From: Thermosyntropha lipolytica DSM 11003 | GTDB taxonomy: Bacteria > Bacillota > Syntrophomonadia > Syntrophomonadales > Syntrophomonadaceae | Direction: 5' to 3' | Assembly: GCF_900129805.1 (NCBI RefSeq) | Contig: NZ_FQWY01000020.1 | Span: 1-37,503 of the forward strand | DNA: 37,503 nt | Part shown: one piece after another, positions 1-7,616 of the stretch | Layout of the letters: each line of letters begins with the position of its first letter | How positions within the stretch are numbered: position 1 is the stretch's first letter | The notes under the pieces: generated by a model | What the model was told of the DNA's origin: nothing | The model's input: the letters and a program-made list of their open reading frames with translations, nothing else | Database searches by the model: none | Program-made: the position numbers and the translations under genes

Positions 1-312
1 CAGCAGCAGGCCATTCAGTTTAAACTGGCTGATATGGCAACTAGAATAGAAGCCGCCAGGCTGTTAACCTATCAGGCAGCCTGGCTGGAGAGCAACGGAT
101 ATCCTTATGGCAAGGCCAGCGCCATGGCTAAAGTTTTTGCTGGCGATACTGCCATGTGGGTTACGACAGAAGCAGTGCAGATCCTTGGTGGTTATGGTTA
201 TAGCCGGGAATATCCGGTAGAGCGCATGATGCGGGATGCCAAAATAACCCAGATTTATGAAGGGACCAATGAGATTCAGCGAATAGTAATAGCTAACCAT
301 ATCCTGAAATAA
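1..312 (+). CDS. Acyl-CoA dehydrogenase, C-terminal part (5' end outside window)
   Basis: The frame is open from base 1, so this is the last 103 codons of a gene that begins upstream. It is the C-terminal helical domain of an FAD-dependent acyl-CoA dehydrogenase, which introduces the alpha-beta double bond in beta-oxidation of fatty acyl-CoA. Visible family signatures are [20 protein letters not shown] and [10 protein letters not shown]. The glutamate in IYEGT is the position of the catalytic base in short- and medium-chain and butyryl-CoA dehydrogenases. The end after ANHILK is normal for the family, so the gene is complete at its 3' side. An internal ATG at position 34 is not the true start, because the homology continues upstream of it. 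Chain-length specificity cannot be read from this fragment. Confidence 0.93.
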   Translation, partial: QQQAIQFKLADMATRIEAARLLTYQAAWLESNGYPYGKASAMAKVFAGDTAMWVTTEAVQILGGYGYSREYPVERMMRDAKITQIYEGTNEIQRIVIANHILK

Positions 313-317
313 ACCTG

Positions 318-341
318 AAGAGGCGGCGAAGGCCGCCTCTT
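318..341. terminator. Bidirectional terminator between acyl-CoA dehydrogenase and hydroxylase operon
   Basis: A perfect 10-bp stem (AAGAGGCGGC / GCCGCCTCTT) with a GAAG tetraloop lies in the gap between two convergent genes. The right arm ends at the stop codon of the minus-strand molybdopterin subunit gene. T-tracts on either side are short, so efficiency is uncertain. Confidence 0.75.
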
Positions 342-2644
342 TAGCAGTTTAAAGCACGCCAGATTTTTTCTGGAGTTGCAGGAAGTTCTCTTATGCGTAC
401 ACCGCAAGCATTGTATATGGCATCCATTATGGCAGGGGCTACTGTATTTACTACTACTTCGCCAATTGATTTAGCACCATAAGGACCGGTATCTTCATAA
501 CCCGGAGCAAATTCTACGGTTATTTTACCTATATCTCTACGAGTAGGAATTTTATAATCCATAAAATTATCGGTTACTAGTTTGCCGTTGGAGGCATACC
601 TTACTTCCTCATAAAGGGCTAAGCCGATGCCGGTAACGATTCCCCCTTCGGCCTGGATCCTGGCTAGTTTAGGATTGATAGGGGTTCCACAGTCCACAAT
701 GCCTACAAATTCTACTACCTCAACCTTACCGGTTTCTAAATCTACCTCTACCTCAGCAAATCCGGCCATATAAGGAGGAGCTTGCTTTTTAGGAACAAAA
801 GAACCGGTGGTAGAAAGCTGAGTATGAAGAAGGTTGTAGGTTATTTTTTTGGAGAAATCAGCCAGGCTTATTTTTTCATCCGTAGCCGAGCAGATGATGT
901 ATTTACCGTCAAAAATTATTTTTTCCGGTTGGGTATTGAAATAAAGGGCACCGGTTTTAATTATTTCTTCTTTCATTTTAACGGCGGCTTCAATGACAGC
1001 ATTACCAGTAGTGTAAGTGGTGCTGGAGGCATAAGCCCCGGTGTCGAAAGGTGTAGCATCTGTATCGGAAGAGTAGACCACAATCTGCTCCAGATCTACT
1101 CCCAATGTTTCGGCTGCGATTTGGGCCAGGATAGTTTCGGCACCGGTACCTAAATCAGTTGCTCCTACCAGCAGGTTAAAGAAACCGTCATCATTAAGCT
1201 TTATGGTAGCGGCTGCCATATCAATATTGGGAAGGCCGGAACCTTGTTGGGCAATAGCCATACCTAACCCTCTGACTTTAGTCCGACTTACCTGGTATTT
1301 AGGATATTTTTCTTCCCATTTTATCAGTTCTTTTCCTCTTTTTACACAGTAATCCAGCATACAGCTGTCCATATACATCGGATCAGGACCGGCCCCTTTG
1401 GTAGTCATGTTGATAAGAGGAGTAGTTTCCCCTTTTTTTATCATGTTTATATCCCTTATAAGGGTGGGATCCATATTAAGTTCGGCTGCCAGTTCGTTTA
1501 CAGCTGATTCTAGAGCATAAGTTCCCTGGGTTACTCCAAAACCTCTGAGGGCTCCACCTGGTACCATGTTGGTGTAGACAGCAGTTCCGCTGAAACGGAC
1601 CGCTTCTACTTTATTGTAAAGGGGAAGGACTTTTTTACCAGCAGCTCCCAGCGTAGTTTCTGCATGTTCGCCATAAGCTCCTGTGTTGGAAAGGGCTTTT
1701 ACATCTATGGCTCTTATTTTTCCATCCCGCATAGCTCCGATAGTTACCGTAAATTTCATGGCATGGCGGGTGGTAGTGGCATTAAATACTTCACTGCGAG
1801 TGTAAACTATTTTAGCCGGTTTGCCTGTTTTTAAAGTGACCAGGGCGGGATAAAATTCGGCATTTACAGTTTGTTTGGCCCCAAATCCTCCCCCTATTCT
1901 AGGTTTTATTACCCGGATCTGGCTGGCCGGTATATCCAGGGCATTGGCCAGTATGCGTCGGGCGTGAAAAGGGATTTGCGTGGAGGCTACTACGACCAGG
2001 CGGCCGTAAGGGTCAAGATAAGAGAAAGCCCTTTGGGTTTCCATCATAGCTTGTGCCTGGGGTTGGGTTTTATAGGTGCGGCTAATTACTACTTCACATT
2101 CCTCCAGCACTTTTTCTACCTCGCCTAAGGCAAAATTAACCCGGCAGGCTACATTATGCTTAGGATCAAATCCTACGGGCAGGTGGGCAAAAATATCATC
2201 TTCCGGATGCACAAGTACTGGATTTTCTTCCGCTGTTTCAAAATCAAGCACCGGTTTTAAGACTTCGTATTCTACTTTTATAAGTTTTAAAGCATTAAGA
2301 GCTGTTTTCTCGTCAACGGCAGCTACTATAGCTACGTCATCTCCAACATGGCGCACATATTCATCCAGCAGAAATTTATCATAAGGAGATAATTCCGGAT
2401 GACATTGTCCGGCCCGAGTAAAAGGTTTGCGGTGAATATTTTGATAGGTAAATATGCATTCTACCCCTGGCAGTTTTTCCGCTTCTGAAGTATCTATCCT
2501 TTTTATCCGGGCGAAGGCGTGCGGGCTGCGCAGAACTTTTACTACCAGGGCGCTGGGAGGACAAAGGTCGTCTGTATAAAGAGGTTTGCCTTTAACCAGG
2601 CTCATACCGTCAATTTTGTTAAATGGCTTGTTTACTACCCGCAC
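341..2644 (-). CDS. Molybdopterin-binding catalytic subunit of a xanthine-dehydrogenase-family hydroxylase
   Basis: The 767-residue protein is the large molybdenum-cofactor subunit of the xanthine oxidase family, which hydroxylates a heterocyclic or aldehyde carbon using water. The N-terminal part (about 1-135) is the a/b hammerhead domain. The molybdopterin-binding region follows with GGGFGAKQ at 251-258, GALRGFGVTQ at about 364-373 and the C-terminal GAKSIGE, whose Glu729 matches the catalytic glutamate of the family. The start is a GTG preceded by GGAGGTGA and overlaps the end of the 2Fe-2S gene by 26 bases, which suggests translational coupling. It is the last gene of a permease, FAD, 2Fe-2S, Mo operon. 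Purine (xanthine or hypoxanthine) is the best substrate guess because of the NCS2 permease, but substrate-pocket residues were not resolved. A selenium-dependent or nicotinate-type enzyme cannot be excluded. Confidence 0.9.
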   Translation of the reverse strand: MRVVNKPFNKIDGMSLVKGKPLYTDDLCPPSALVVKVLRSPHAFARIKRIDTSEAEKLPGVECIFTYQNIHRKPFTRAGQCHPELSPYDKFLLDEYVRHVGDDVAIVAAVDEKTALNALKLIKVEYEVLKPVLDFETAEENPVLVHPEDDIFAHLPVGFDPKHNVACRVNFALGEVEKVLEECEVVISRTYKTQPQAQAMMETQRAFSYLDPYGRLVVVASTQIPFHARRILANALDIPASQIRVIKPRIGGGFGAKQTVNAEFYPALVTLKTGKPAKIVYTRSEVFNATTTRHAMKFTVTIGAMRDGKIRAIDVKALSNTGAYGEHAETTLGAAGKKVLPLYNKVEAVRFSGTAVYTNMVPGGALRGFGVTQGTYALESAVNELAAELNMDPTLIRDINMIKKGETTPLINMTTKGAGPDPMYMDSCMLDYCVKRGKELIKWEEKYPKYQVSRTKVRGLGMAIAQQGSGLPNIDMAAATIKLNDDGFFNLLVGATDLGTGAETILAQIAAETLGVDLEQIVVYSSDTDATPFDTGAYASSTTYTTGNAVIEAAVKMKEEIIKTGALYFNTQPEKIIFDGKYIICSATDEKISLADFSKKITYNLLHTQLSTTGSFVPKKQAPPYMAGFAEVEVDLETGKVEVVEFVGIVDCGTPINPKLARIQAEGGIVTGIGLALYEEVRYASNGKLVTDNFMDYKIPTRRDIGKITVEFAPGYEDTGPYGAKSIGEVVVNTVAPAIMDAIYNACGVRIRELPATPEKIWRALNC

Positions 2645-3095
2645 CGTATTTCACCTCCAGATATTTTTTGATAGCTCTGAGCTGTCCTTCATAGCCTGAA
2701 CAACGGCACAGATTACCGTTTAAATAGTGCAGTATTTGTTCATCAGTAGGCTGGGGAACGCATTTTTCCAGGTAGAGAATACTCATTATTAAACCAGGGC
2801 TGCAGTAGCCGCATTGTTCTACCCCTTCTTCTACCAGGAACCTGCCTATAGTTTCGGCAGCTTCCTCTACCCCTTCTAAAGTAGTAACTTCATGTCCATC
2901 AAGCCGGCAGGTTAGAACAGTGCAGGATAAGACTGCTTTGCCATCAACATGAACGGTACATACCCCGCAGGTGCTGGTATCACAACCCTGACGCACACTG
3001 TTAAAACCCAAATTCCTGAGCGTAGTGAGCAAAATCTCATCAGGAGGCACATCCAGTGTGTAATGACGGCCGTTTATTTTAAGATTAACCACCAC
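2619..3095 (-). CDS. 2Fe-2S subunit of the xanthine-dehydrogenase-family hydroxylase
   Basis: A 158-residue protein with the two-domain layout of the small iron-sulfur subunit. The N-terminal plant-ferredoxin-like domain has cysteines in QGCDTSTCGVC and a fourth at LSC (residues about 38, 43, 46 and 58). The C-terminal helical domain has QCGYCSPG and NLCRCSGY, the ligands of the second 2Fe-2S cluster. It carries electrons from the molybdenum site to the FAD subunit. The start is a GTG at 3095, with AGGAGGTGAT just upstream inside the end of the FAD gene. Only one base separates the two reading frames, so the three subunits are almost certainly cotranslated. Confidence 0.93.
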   Translation of the reverse strand: MVVNLKINGRHYTLDVPPDEILLTTLRNLGFNSVRQGCDTSTCGVCTVHVDGKAVLSCTVLTCRLDGHEVTTLEGVEEAAETIGRFLVEEGVEQCGYCSPGLIMSILYLEKCVPQPTDEQILHYLNGNLCRCSGYEGQLRAIKKYLEVKYGAGSKQAI

Positions 3096-3096
3096 T

Positions 3097-3903
3097 TTAT
3101 ATCACCTCCTGTATTGCTTTTCTTAAGAGAACCTTAGCCAACTCTTTGCGATATTCACTGCTCCCGCGTCCATTGCTGCCGAAACTCAGCTCTTCGGCTA
3201 TGATTTCACCCGCGTTTTTCAATATCTCAGGGGACAATTCACGTTTCTGGGCGTATTCATTATTCAAGTATTCCATGGTGTTGAGAGCCAAAGCAGCCCG
3301 GCCTGGCCTGGCACCTACCACTATCCTGAATTTATCTCCTATTCTGGCTAAAGCCAGATTTAAGATGGCATAATCTCCACGCGAATTGCGCATAGCCTTG
3401 AATACTGCTTGCCGATTATCTTTCTTGATGATGACTTTTTCTAGAATGTCTGGCTCTTTAGAACCGTTTTCCAAAAAATATTCCAAATCAAATATCCCCT
3501 GTTTATACAATTTCACCTGGGTATCGAGAACATGTAAGGCAGTAATGAAATCTGAGAAACCGTAGCGGGAATAAACTGTCCCGCCTACGGTTACCAGGTT
3601 GCGCAGCTGGATGCCAACAATATCGCGTACGGAAAGGGCTAAAATATTGTTAAAATAACGGGCTAAAATTGCTGAATGTTCAACATCGCCAAAAGTTGTC
3701 ATCGCTCCTAACTCGATAGTGTCTTCATTTTCTCTTATATACGATAAACCGGTTCGCGAAAGATCAATAGCCAGGGGTATATTTCTGGTTCCCAGATTGA
3801 GATAGGCACATCCCCCTAAAAGGGTAGCACCTTTCTGGGAGATAAGGTATTGATATGCTTCTTCCAATGAATTTGGTGCCACATATTCTTGAATATTAAG
3901 CAA
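3097..3903 (-). CDS. FAD-binding subunit of the xanthine-dehydrogenase-family hydroxylase
   Basis: A 268-residue CoxM/XdhB-type medium subunit, somewhat shorter than the roughly 290 residues usual for separate FAD subunits. It holds the FAD and passes electrons from the iron-sulfur clusters to an acceptor. Visible features are the N-terminal segment LLGGCAYLNLG in the position of the usual AGGTDL-like flavin loop, the central LVTVGGTVYSRYGFSD, and a C-terminal CODH-flavoprotein-like domain beginning near residue 165. The predicted start is TTG (3903-3901 on the minus strand), with GGAGGG about six bases upstream. It lies 27 bases after the permease gene, consistent with one operon. Confidence 0.88.
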   Translation of the reverse strand: MLNIQEYVAPNSLEEAYQYLISQKGATLLGGCAYLNLGTRNIPLAIDLSRTGLSYIRENEDTIELGAMTTFGDVEHSAILARYFNNILALSVRDIVGIQLRNLVTVGGTVYSRYGFSDFITALHVLDTQVKLYKQGIFDLEYFLENGSKEPDILEKVIIKKDNRQAVFKAMRNSRGDYAILNLALARIGDKFRIVVGARPGRAALALNTMEYLNNEYAQKRELSPEILKNAGEIIAEELSFGSNGRGSSEYRKELAKVLLRKAIQEVI

Positions 3904-3930
3904 AAGAATCCCTCCTTTGCCGTAAAATGT

Positions 3931-5286
3931 TTAGTGAGCAGTTTGGGCAGCAGCTTCAACTTTTACCGCAGCTTCTTTTTTATCTTCAGGGAAAACGGCA
4001 TTCAAAATCAAGGCTAAAATTCCAGCTGCTACTACACCGTCTTCCAAAAAGGCTTTAAGGAATCCAGGCATATGCTCAACTGCAGCAGGTACAAAACTGA
4101 AACTCAAGCCTACTCCGAAGGCAATAGCGAGGATCGTGGTGTTGCGGGGAGTAAAGCCCGAACTGGCGATCATTTTCATGCCGGTTATCATAATCATGGC
4201 AAATACGATTATAACTGCTCCCCCTAATACACTAGGAGGCATAGCTGCAGCTACGGCACCTACTTTGGGGATAATACCAGCTAGAATAAGGAATATAGCT
4301 CCGGTGGCTACGGCAAAGCGATTTACTACCCGGGTAAGAGCTATTATACCTGCGTTTTGCCCATAAGAGTTAAGGGGCATACTGTTAAAGAGGGCAGCCA
4401 GAGCACTTCCCAAGGCATCCGCTATTATAGCTCCGCCCATTTCTCTTTCGTTGGCTTCACGATTTTCGGCTACGAAGGTTATAGCTGAGAGATTTCCTAT
4501 AATTTCCAAGGCTACGATTAAATATACGATGGCAAATTTGATAACTGCATCCAGGTGGAATTCGAAGCCAAACATAAGGGGACGGGGAAAACTTATCCAG
4601 GCGGCCTGGGCTACTACATTAAAATCGACTTTTCCCATAGGAATAGCTATGAGATAACCTAAAACCAGGGCGATGAGTATGGCGGCAACGTTTAAAATGC
4701 CTTTAGCAAAGCGCTGTAAGAGAATTACGGTGATAAGGACGATGAATCCCAGGAGCAGATTTTCCGGAGAACCGTAATCAGGTTTGCCTACTCCGCCGGC
4801 AAAATAGTTTACCCCGACCGGCATAAGCGAAAGCCCAATGGCGATAAGAACCGTACCGGTAACCAGAGGAGGGAAGAAACGACGCAGGTTTTTTATAAAT
4901 ATTCCGAGCAGAAGGGCAGCAAAACTTCCAATGAATGATGCACACAGTATGGCAGCTATACCATAGGCTTTACCAACAGCGATAGCCGAAGGGACAAAAG
5001 CAAAACTGGTACCGACAACTATGGGAAGACGTGCTCCTACTGGGCCTATGGGATAGATCTGCACCAGAGTAACGAGACCGGCAAAAATCATAGCACATTG
5101 CAGCATGATAACCTTTTGTTCCTGAGGAATGCCTAAAAGATTAGTGATGATTATTATAGGAGCAATATTACCAATAAACATAGCCAGTACATGCTGCATA
5201 CCAAGCGGAATAGCTACTCCTAATGAGGGTTTACCGTCTAGCTGATAAATGAGTTCTTGATCGCGCATGGTTTTTACATCAGCCAT
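3931..5286 (-). CDS. NCS2-family purine (xanthine/urate-type) permease
   Basis: A 451-residue, strongly hydrophobic protein of the nucleobase-ascorbate (NCS2) transporter family, with about 12 to 14 membrane segments. The NCS2 signature Q-N-x-G-x4-T-[RKG] is present as QNAGIIALTR. An upstream segment ALFNSMPLNSYG fits the xanthine/urate branch (PbuX, XanQ, UacT types) better than uracil permeases. It imports a nucleobase by proton or sodium symport. It is the first gene of the operon, so the imported substrate is probably what the downstream molybdenum hydroxylase oxidises. The ATG is preceded by AAGGAGG. A leader of about 280 bases with a strong intrinsic terminator lies upstream (described separately). 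Exact substrate is not determinable by eye. Confidence 0.88.
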   Translation of the reverse strand: MADVKTMRDQELIYQLDGKPSLGVAIPLGMQHVLAMFIGNIAPIIIITNLLGIPQEQKVIMLQCAMIFAGLVTLVQIYPIGPVGARLPIVVGTSFAFVPSAIAVGKAYGIAAILCASFIGSFAALLLGIFIKNLRRFFPPLVTGTVLIAIGLSLMPVGVNYFAGGVGKPDYGSPENLLLGFIVLITVILLQRFAKGILNVAAILIALVLGYLIAIPMGKVDFNVVAQAAWISFPRPLMFGFEFHLDAVIKFAIVYLIVALEIIGNLSAITFVAENREANEREMGGAIIADALGSALAALFNSMPLNSYGQNAGIIALTRVVNRFAVATGAIFLILAGIIPKVGAVAAAMPPSVLGGAVIIVFAMIMITGMKMIASSGFTPRNTTILAIAFGVGLSFSFVPAAVEHMPGFLKAFLEDGVVAAGILALILNAVFPEDKKEAAVKVEAAAQTAH

Positions 5287-5380
5287 AAAAAACCTCCTTA
5301 AAATTTTAATTTATTGTGGGATAGAAGTTTTGGCCAGATTAAATTTTCTTATATCCCCTCCTTTTTGTTTTTTAGCCACC

Positions 5381-5434
5381 AAAAAAAACCAGGCCAGTTT
5401 CAGGGAAGTTTGCTTCCCTAAAACTGACCTGGTT
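5381..5434 (-). terminator. Intrinsic terminator in the permease leader
   Basis: A stem of about 21 pairs with very few mismatches (AACCAGGTCAG... against ...CTGGCCTGGTT on the minus transcript) and a short CAAA loop is followed directly by eight U. It sits about 100 bases upstream of the permease start codon, so it must be read through or prevented for the operon to be expressed. Confidence 0.85.
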
Positions 5435-5570
5435 AAAGCCGAACTTTTTGGAGTTCTCTTTAACGTTTGTCAGCCTTGTTAGATTTACATCAAAACGATT
5501 ATGAGCCAGGAATCGACTAATCCCTGAGGATTTTCGATTTCCCGCCAGCATTTAAAATATCTAATTACTT
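5381..5570 (-). promoter_or_regulatory. Candidate riboswitch/attenuator leader of the permease-hydroxylase operon
   Basis: On the minus strand, the untranslated leader contains mutually exclusive hairpins. Read 5' to 3' on the transcript: a possible closing helix (TTAGAT at 5564-5559 with ATCTAA at 5484-5479); inside it a hairpin at 5543-5508 (AATCGA/TCGATT around AATCC/GGATT); then an antiterminator at 5473-5424 (CTGAC/GTCAG, TTAAAG/CTTTAA and GAACT/AGTTC nested); then the terminator at 5434-5387. The antiterminator uses bases 5424-5434, which are the 5' arm of the terminator. No minus-strand gene lies upstream that would need this terminator. The layout is that of a transcriptional riboswitch or protein-controlled attenuator. 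It lacks the conserved core of the purine riboswitch, and I recognise no other class. Confidence 0.6.
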
Positions 5571-5576
5571 ATTTTT

Positions 5577-5605
5577 ATTAAAGCACGACAGAACGAAATG
5601 TGCAA
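5577..5605 (-). promoter_or_regulatory. Possible sigma-A promoter for the permease operon
   Basis: On the minus strand, TTGCAC (5605-5600) and TTTAAT (5582-5577) are separated by 17 bases. This would start transcription near 5570, just before the predicted closing helix of the leader. The -35 box is weak, so this is a suggestion only. Confidence 0.35.
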
Positions 5606-5642
5606 GAGAGAATTTTCGTTTTGCCGAATATCTCGTGACTTA

Positions 5643-5670
5643 TTGACAATAATGTCGAAATTAATACAAT
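5643..5670 (+). promoter_or_regulatory. Sigma-A promoter for the two-component operon
   Basis: A perfect TTGACA (5643-5648) and TACAAT (5665-5670), one mismatch from consensus, are separated by 16 bases. Transcription would start near 5677. This excludes upstream in-frame starts at 5598 and 5652 and supports the ATG at 5712 for the kinase. The promoter is divergent from the permease leader. Confidence 0.7.
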
Positions 5671-5711
5671 TTAAATCAATTAAAATATGGCGCTTTTTAT
5701 GGAAGATGAAA

Positions 5712-7616
5712 ATGAAGGATAAAAAAAGGTCAAAATTGAAAATTTTTATGAGTTTGCTGCTTCTGTTTTTATTCATGCTGCCGGTTAGGGGGAAGGCAGA
5801 AGAGCCGCAAAAGGTAGTTCTTCAGCTTAGATGGCAGCATCAATTTCAGTTTGCCGGATATTATATGGCTCAGGCTCTGGGCTACTATGCAGAAGAAGGA
5901 CTGGATGTAGAGATAAGATCTGCCTTTACTCCTGAAGGCAAGGTTTTAAATGCACCGGAAGAGGTAGCAAGTAAAAGAGCAGATTTTGGCATAGGAGCTA
6001 TTGATATCCTTATAGCGGAAGATGAAAAGACAGACTTTATGGTGGTAGCTTCTATTTTTCAGCGCAGCCCTACGGAATTTTTTATGCTGGAAAATACTCC
6101 TTACCGTTCTCCGGCTGACCTGGCCGGGCTTAAAATTGCGCGTCGGCGGGATGATTTGCTGGATATTGAACTGCAGGCTCTGCTTATAAGGGAAGGGATT
6201 GATCCGTCAGTATTCCCTTTTTGCAACCATGTAGGCAATTTTCAAGTTGAAGACCTGGTGATGGGAAAGTTTGATGTGGTTCCGGGGTATCTGGGAGCTA
6301 TCAGCTATTATGCGGAAAAAAAAGGGGTAAAACTTAAGCGGATAAAGCCGATTGATTACGGGATAGATTTTTATGGCGACACCATTTTTACCCGCAGAAG
6401 CCTGGCTTTAACTAATCCGGAACTGGTAGAAAAATTTCGCCGTGCCAGTATTAAGGGCTGGGAATATGCCTTGAATCATCCGGAAGAAGTAAGCAGATAT
6501 ATAGTGGATAAATACTATCCCCTGGCGGAAGATAAACAGGAGATACTGGAGTTTAATCTTTTTCAGGCCGAAAAGGTAAAAGATTTTACCCTTTATCCAG
6601 TGGTGCAGATAGGTAATATAAACCCTTATCGCTGGGAACATATGTATACTACTTTGCGCAACCTGAACCTTGTGCACGATAACATAAATATTAACGATTT
6701 TATATTTGATTATGAGAGTATAAAAGAAGAACGTGCCAGGCAAAGGCAAAAACTCGTCAATATATTTACTCTGGTAATGGTTGTGCTATCTCTTTTTGCT
6801 TTGACGGTTTATCTGACAGCCCGCCGCACTATGGCTGAGCTGAAGGCTGCTTTCGATAAACAGCTGGAAGAAAACAGACAAAAAGAAGCCCTTATTATCC
6901 ATCAGGCCCGATTGGCTGCTATGGGGGAAATGATGGCTAATATTGCCCATCAGTGGCGGCAGCCTCTTAATAACCTGGGGCTGGTGCTTACTAATTTAGA
7001 AGATGCCTATCAAAATGGCGAACTGACTCCGGCCTTTATGGCAGCTTCGATGGAGAAATCAAGAAGGCTCATAAATAACTTATCCCGTACGATTGAAGAT
7101 TTCAGGGATTTTTTAAATCCACGCAGCCGGAAAGAAGTTTTTTATGTTTATGAAGCAGTAACTTCTGTTCTCGACCTGATGGAGGAAAACTTGCGCTTTC
7201 ATAATATCAAAGTAGAACTGAACCGACTTGAAATGGTGTGTGCTTATGGATATGCTAACCAGTATGCTCAGGCGGTATTTAATGTGATAAACAATTCTTT
7301 TGAGGTTTTAAAAAACAGCCTGCGCAGGGATAAAAAAATAGTTTTGCGGATTTACAGGGAGCAAGGGATGGCAGTTTTAGAAATAGAGGATAATGGTGGA
7401 GGCATAGATGAAGAGATAGGTGATAAGATTTTCCAGATTTACTTTACGACCAAAGAAAAAAGCAAGGGAACAGGTCTAGGTCTCTATATAACTAAAACTA
7501 TAATTGAGCAGCATATGGGAGGCAGAATAAGCTGGCATAATACCGAAGAAGGTTTGTGTATGCAACTGGCAGTACCGGCCTGGGGAGGGCATGAAGATGG
7601 AAACCTACAAGGATAG
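5712..7616 (+). CDS. Membrane sensor histidine kinase with NMT1/THI5-like periplasmic sensor
   Basis: A 634-residue protein from the ATG at 5712, chosen because GGAAG lies six bases upstream and the promoter maps before it. A signal peptide (about 1-29) leads into an NMT1/THI5-like solute-binding domain (about 32-290) with LRWQHQFQFAGYY and the KRADFGIG region. These domains bind small ligands such as pyrimidine precursors, other heterocycles or sulfonates. A transmembrane helix (about 348-370) is followed by a coiled linker and a HisKA domain with the phospho-acceptor His413 in IAHQWRQPL. The HATPase domain has NVINNSFEV, DNGGGID and KGTGLGLYI, so it should be catalytically competent. It overlaps the response regulator gene. 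Position beside a purine-like uptake operon suggests a heterocycle ligand, which is inference. Confidence 0.88.
   Translation: MKDKKRSKLKIFMSLLLLFLFMLPVRGKAEEPQKVVLQLRWQHQFQFAGYYMAQALGYYAEEGLDVEIRSAFTPEGKVLNAPEEVASKRADFGIGAIDILIAEDEKTDFMVVASIFQRSPTEFFMLENTPYRSPADLAGLKIARRRDDLLDIELQALLIREGIDPSVFPFCNHVGNFQVEDLVMGKFDVVPGYLGAISYYAEKKGVKLKRIKPIDYGIDFYGDTIFTRRSLALTNPELVEKFRRASIKGWEYALNHPEEVSRYIVDKYYPLAEDKQEILEFNLFQAEKVKDFTLYPVVQIGNINPYRWEHMYTTLRNLNLVHDNININDFIFDYESIKEERARQRQKLVNIFTLVMVVLSLFALTVYLTARRTMAELKAAFDKQLEENRQKEALIIHQARLAAMGEMMANIAHQWRQPLNNLGLVLTNLEDAYQNGELTPAFMAASMEKSRRLINNLSRTIEDFRDFLNPRSRKEVFYVYEAVTSVLDLMEENLRFHNIKVELNRLEMVCAYGYANQYAQAVFNVINNSFEVLKNSLRRDKKIVLRIYREQGMAVLEIEDNGGGIDEEIGDKIFQIYFTTKEKSKGTGLGLYITKTIIEQHMGGRISWHNTEEGLCMQLAVPAWGGHEDGNLQG

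Noticed and set aside
782-1153. 123-codon plus-strand ORF inside the molybdopterin subunit gene
   Set aside because: Antisense to a clearly conserved gene, no ribosome binding site, and no recognisable domain. The same applies to the plus-strand ORFs at 1871-2128 and 2076-2384.
5508-5543. PyrR-binding loop in the permease leader
   Set aside because: AATCCTCAGGGATT agrees with the consensus ARUCCNGNGAGGYU at most positions but misses three conserved bases and forms a tetraloop rather than the needed hexaloop.
5479-5564. Purine riboswitch upstream of the permease (a CTCATAATC-like stretch on the minus strand)
   Set aside because: The stretch resembles the start of the purine aptamer, but the conserved junction around TTTCTACC and the two kissing loops are missing. 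I kept it only as an unclassified leader.
5598-5711. Longer N-terminus for the sensor kinase starting at 5598 or 5652
   Set aside because: A near-consensus sigma-A promoter (TTGACA-N16-TACAAT) overlaps this segment, and the ATG at 5712 has the ribosome binding site and gives a standard signal peptide.
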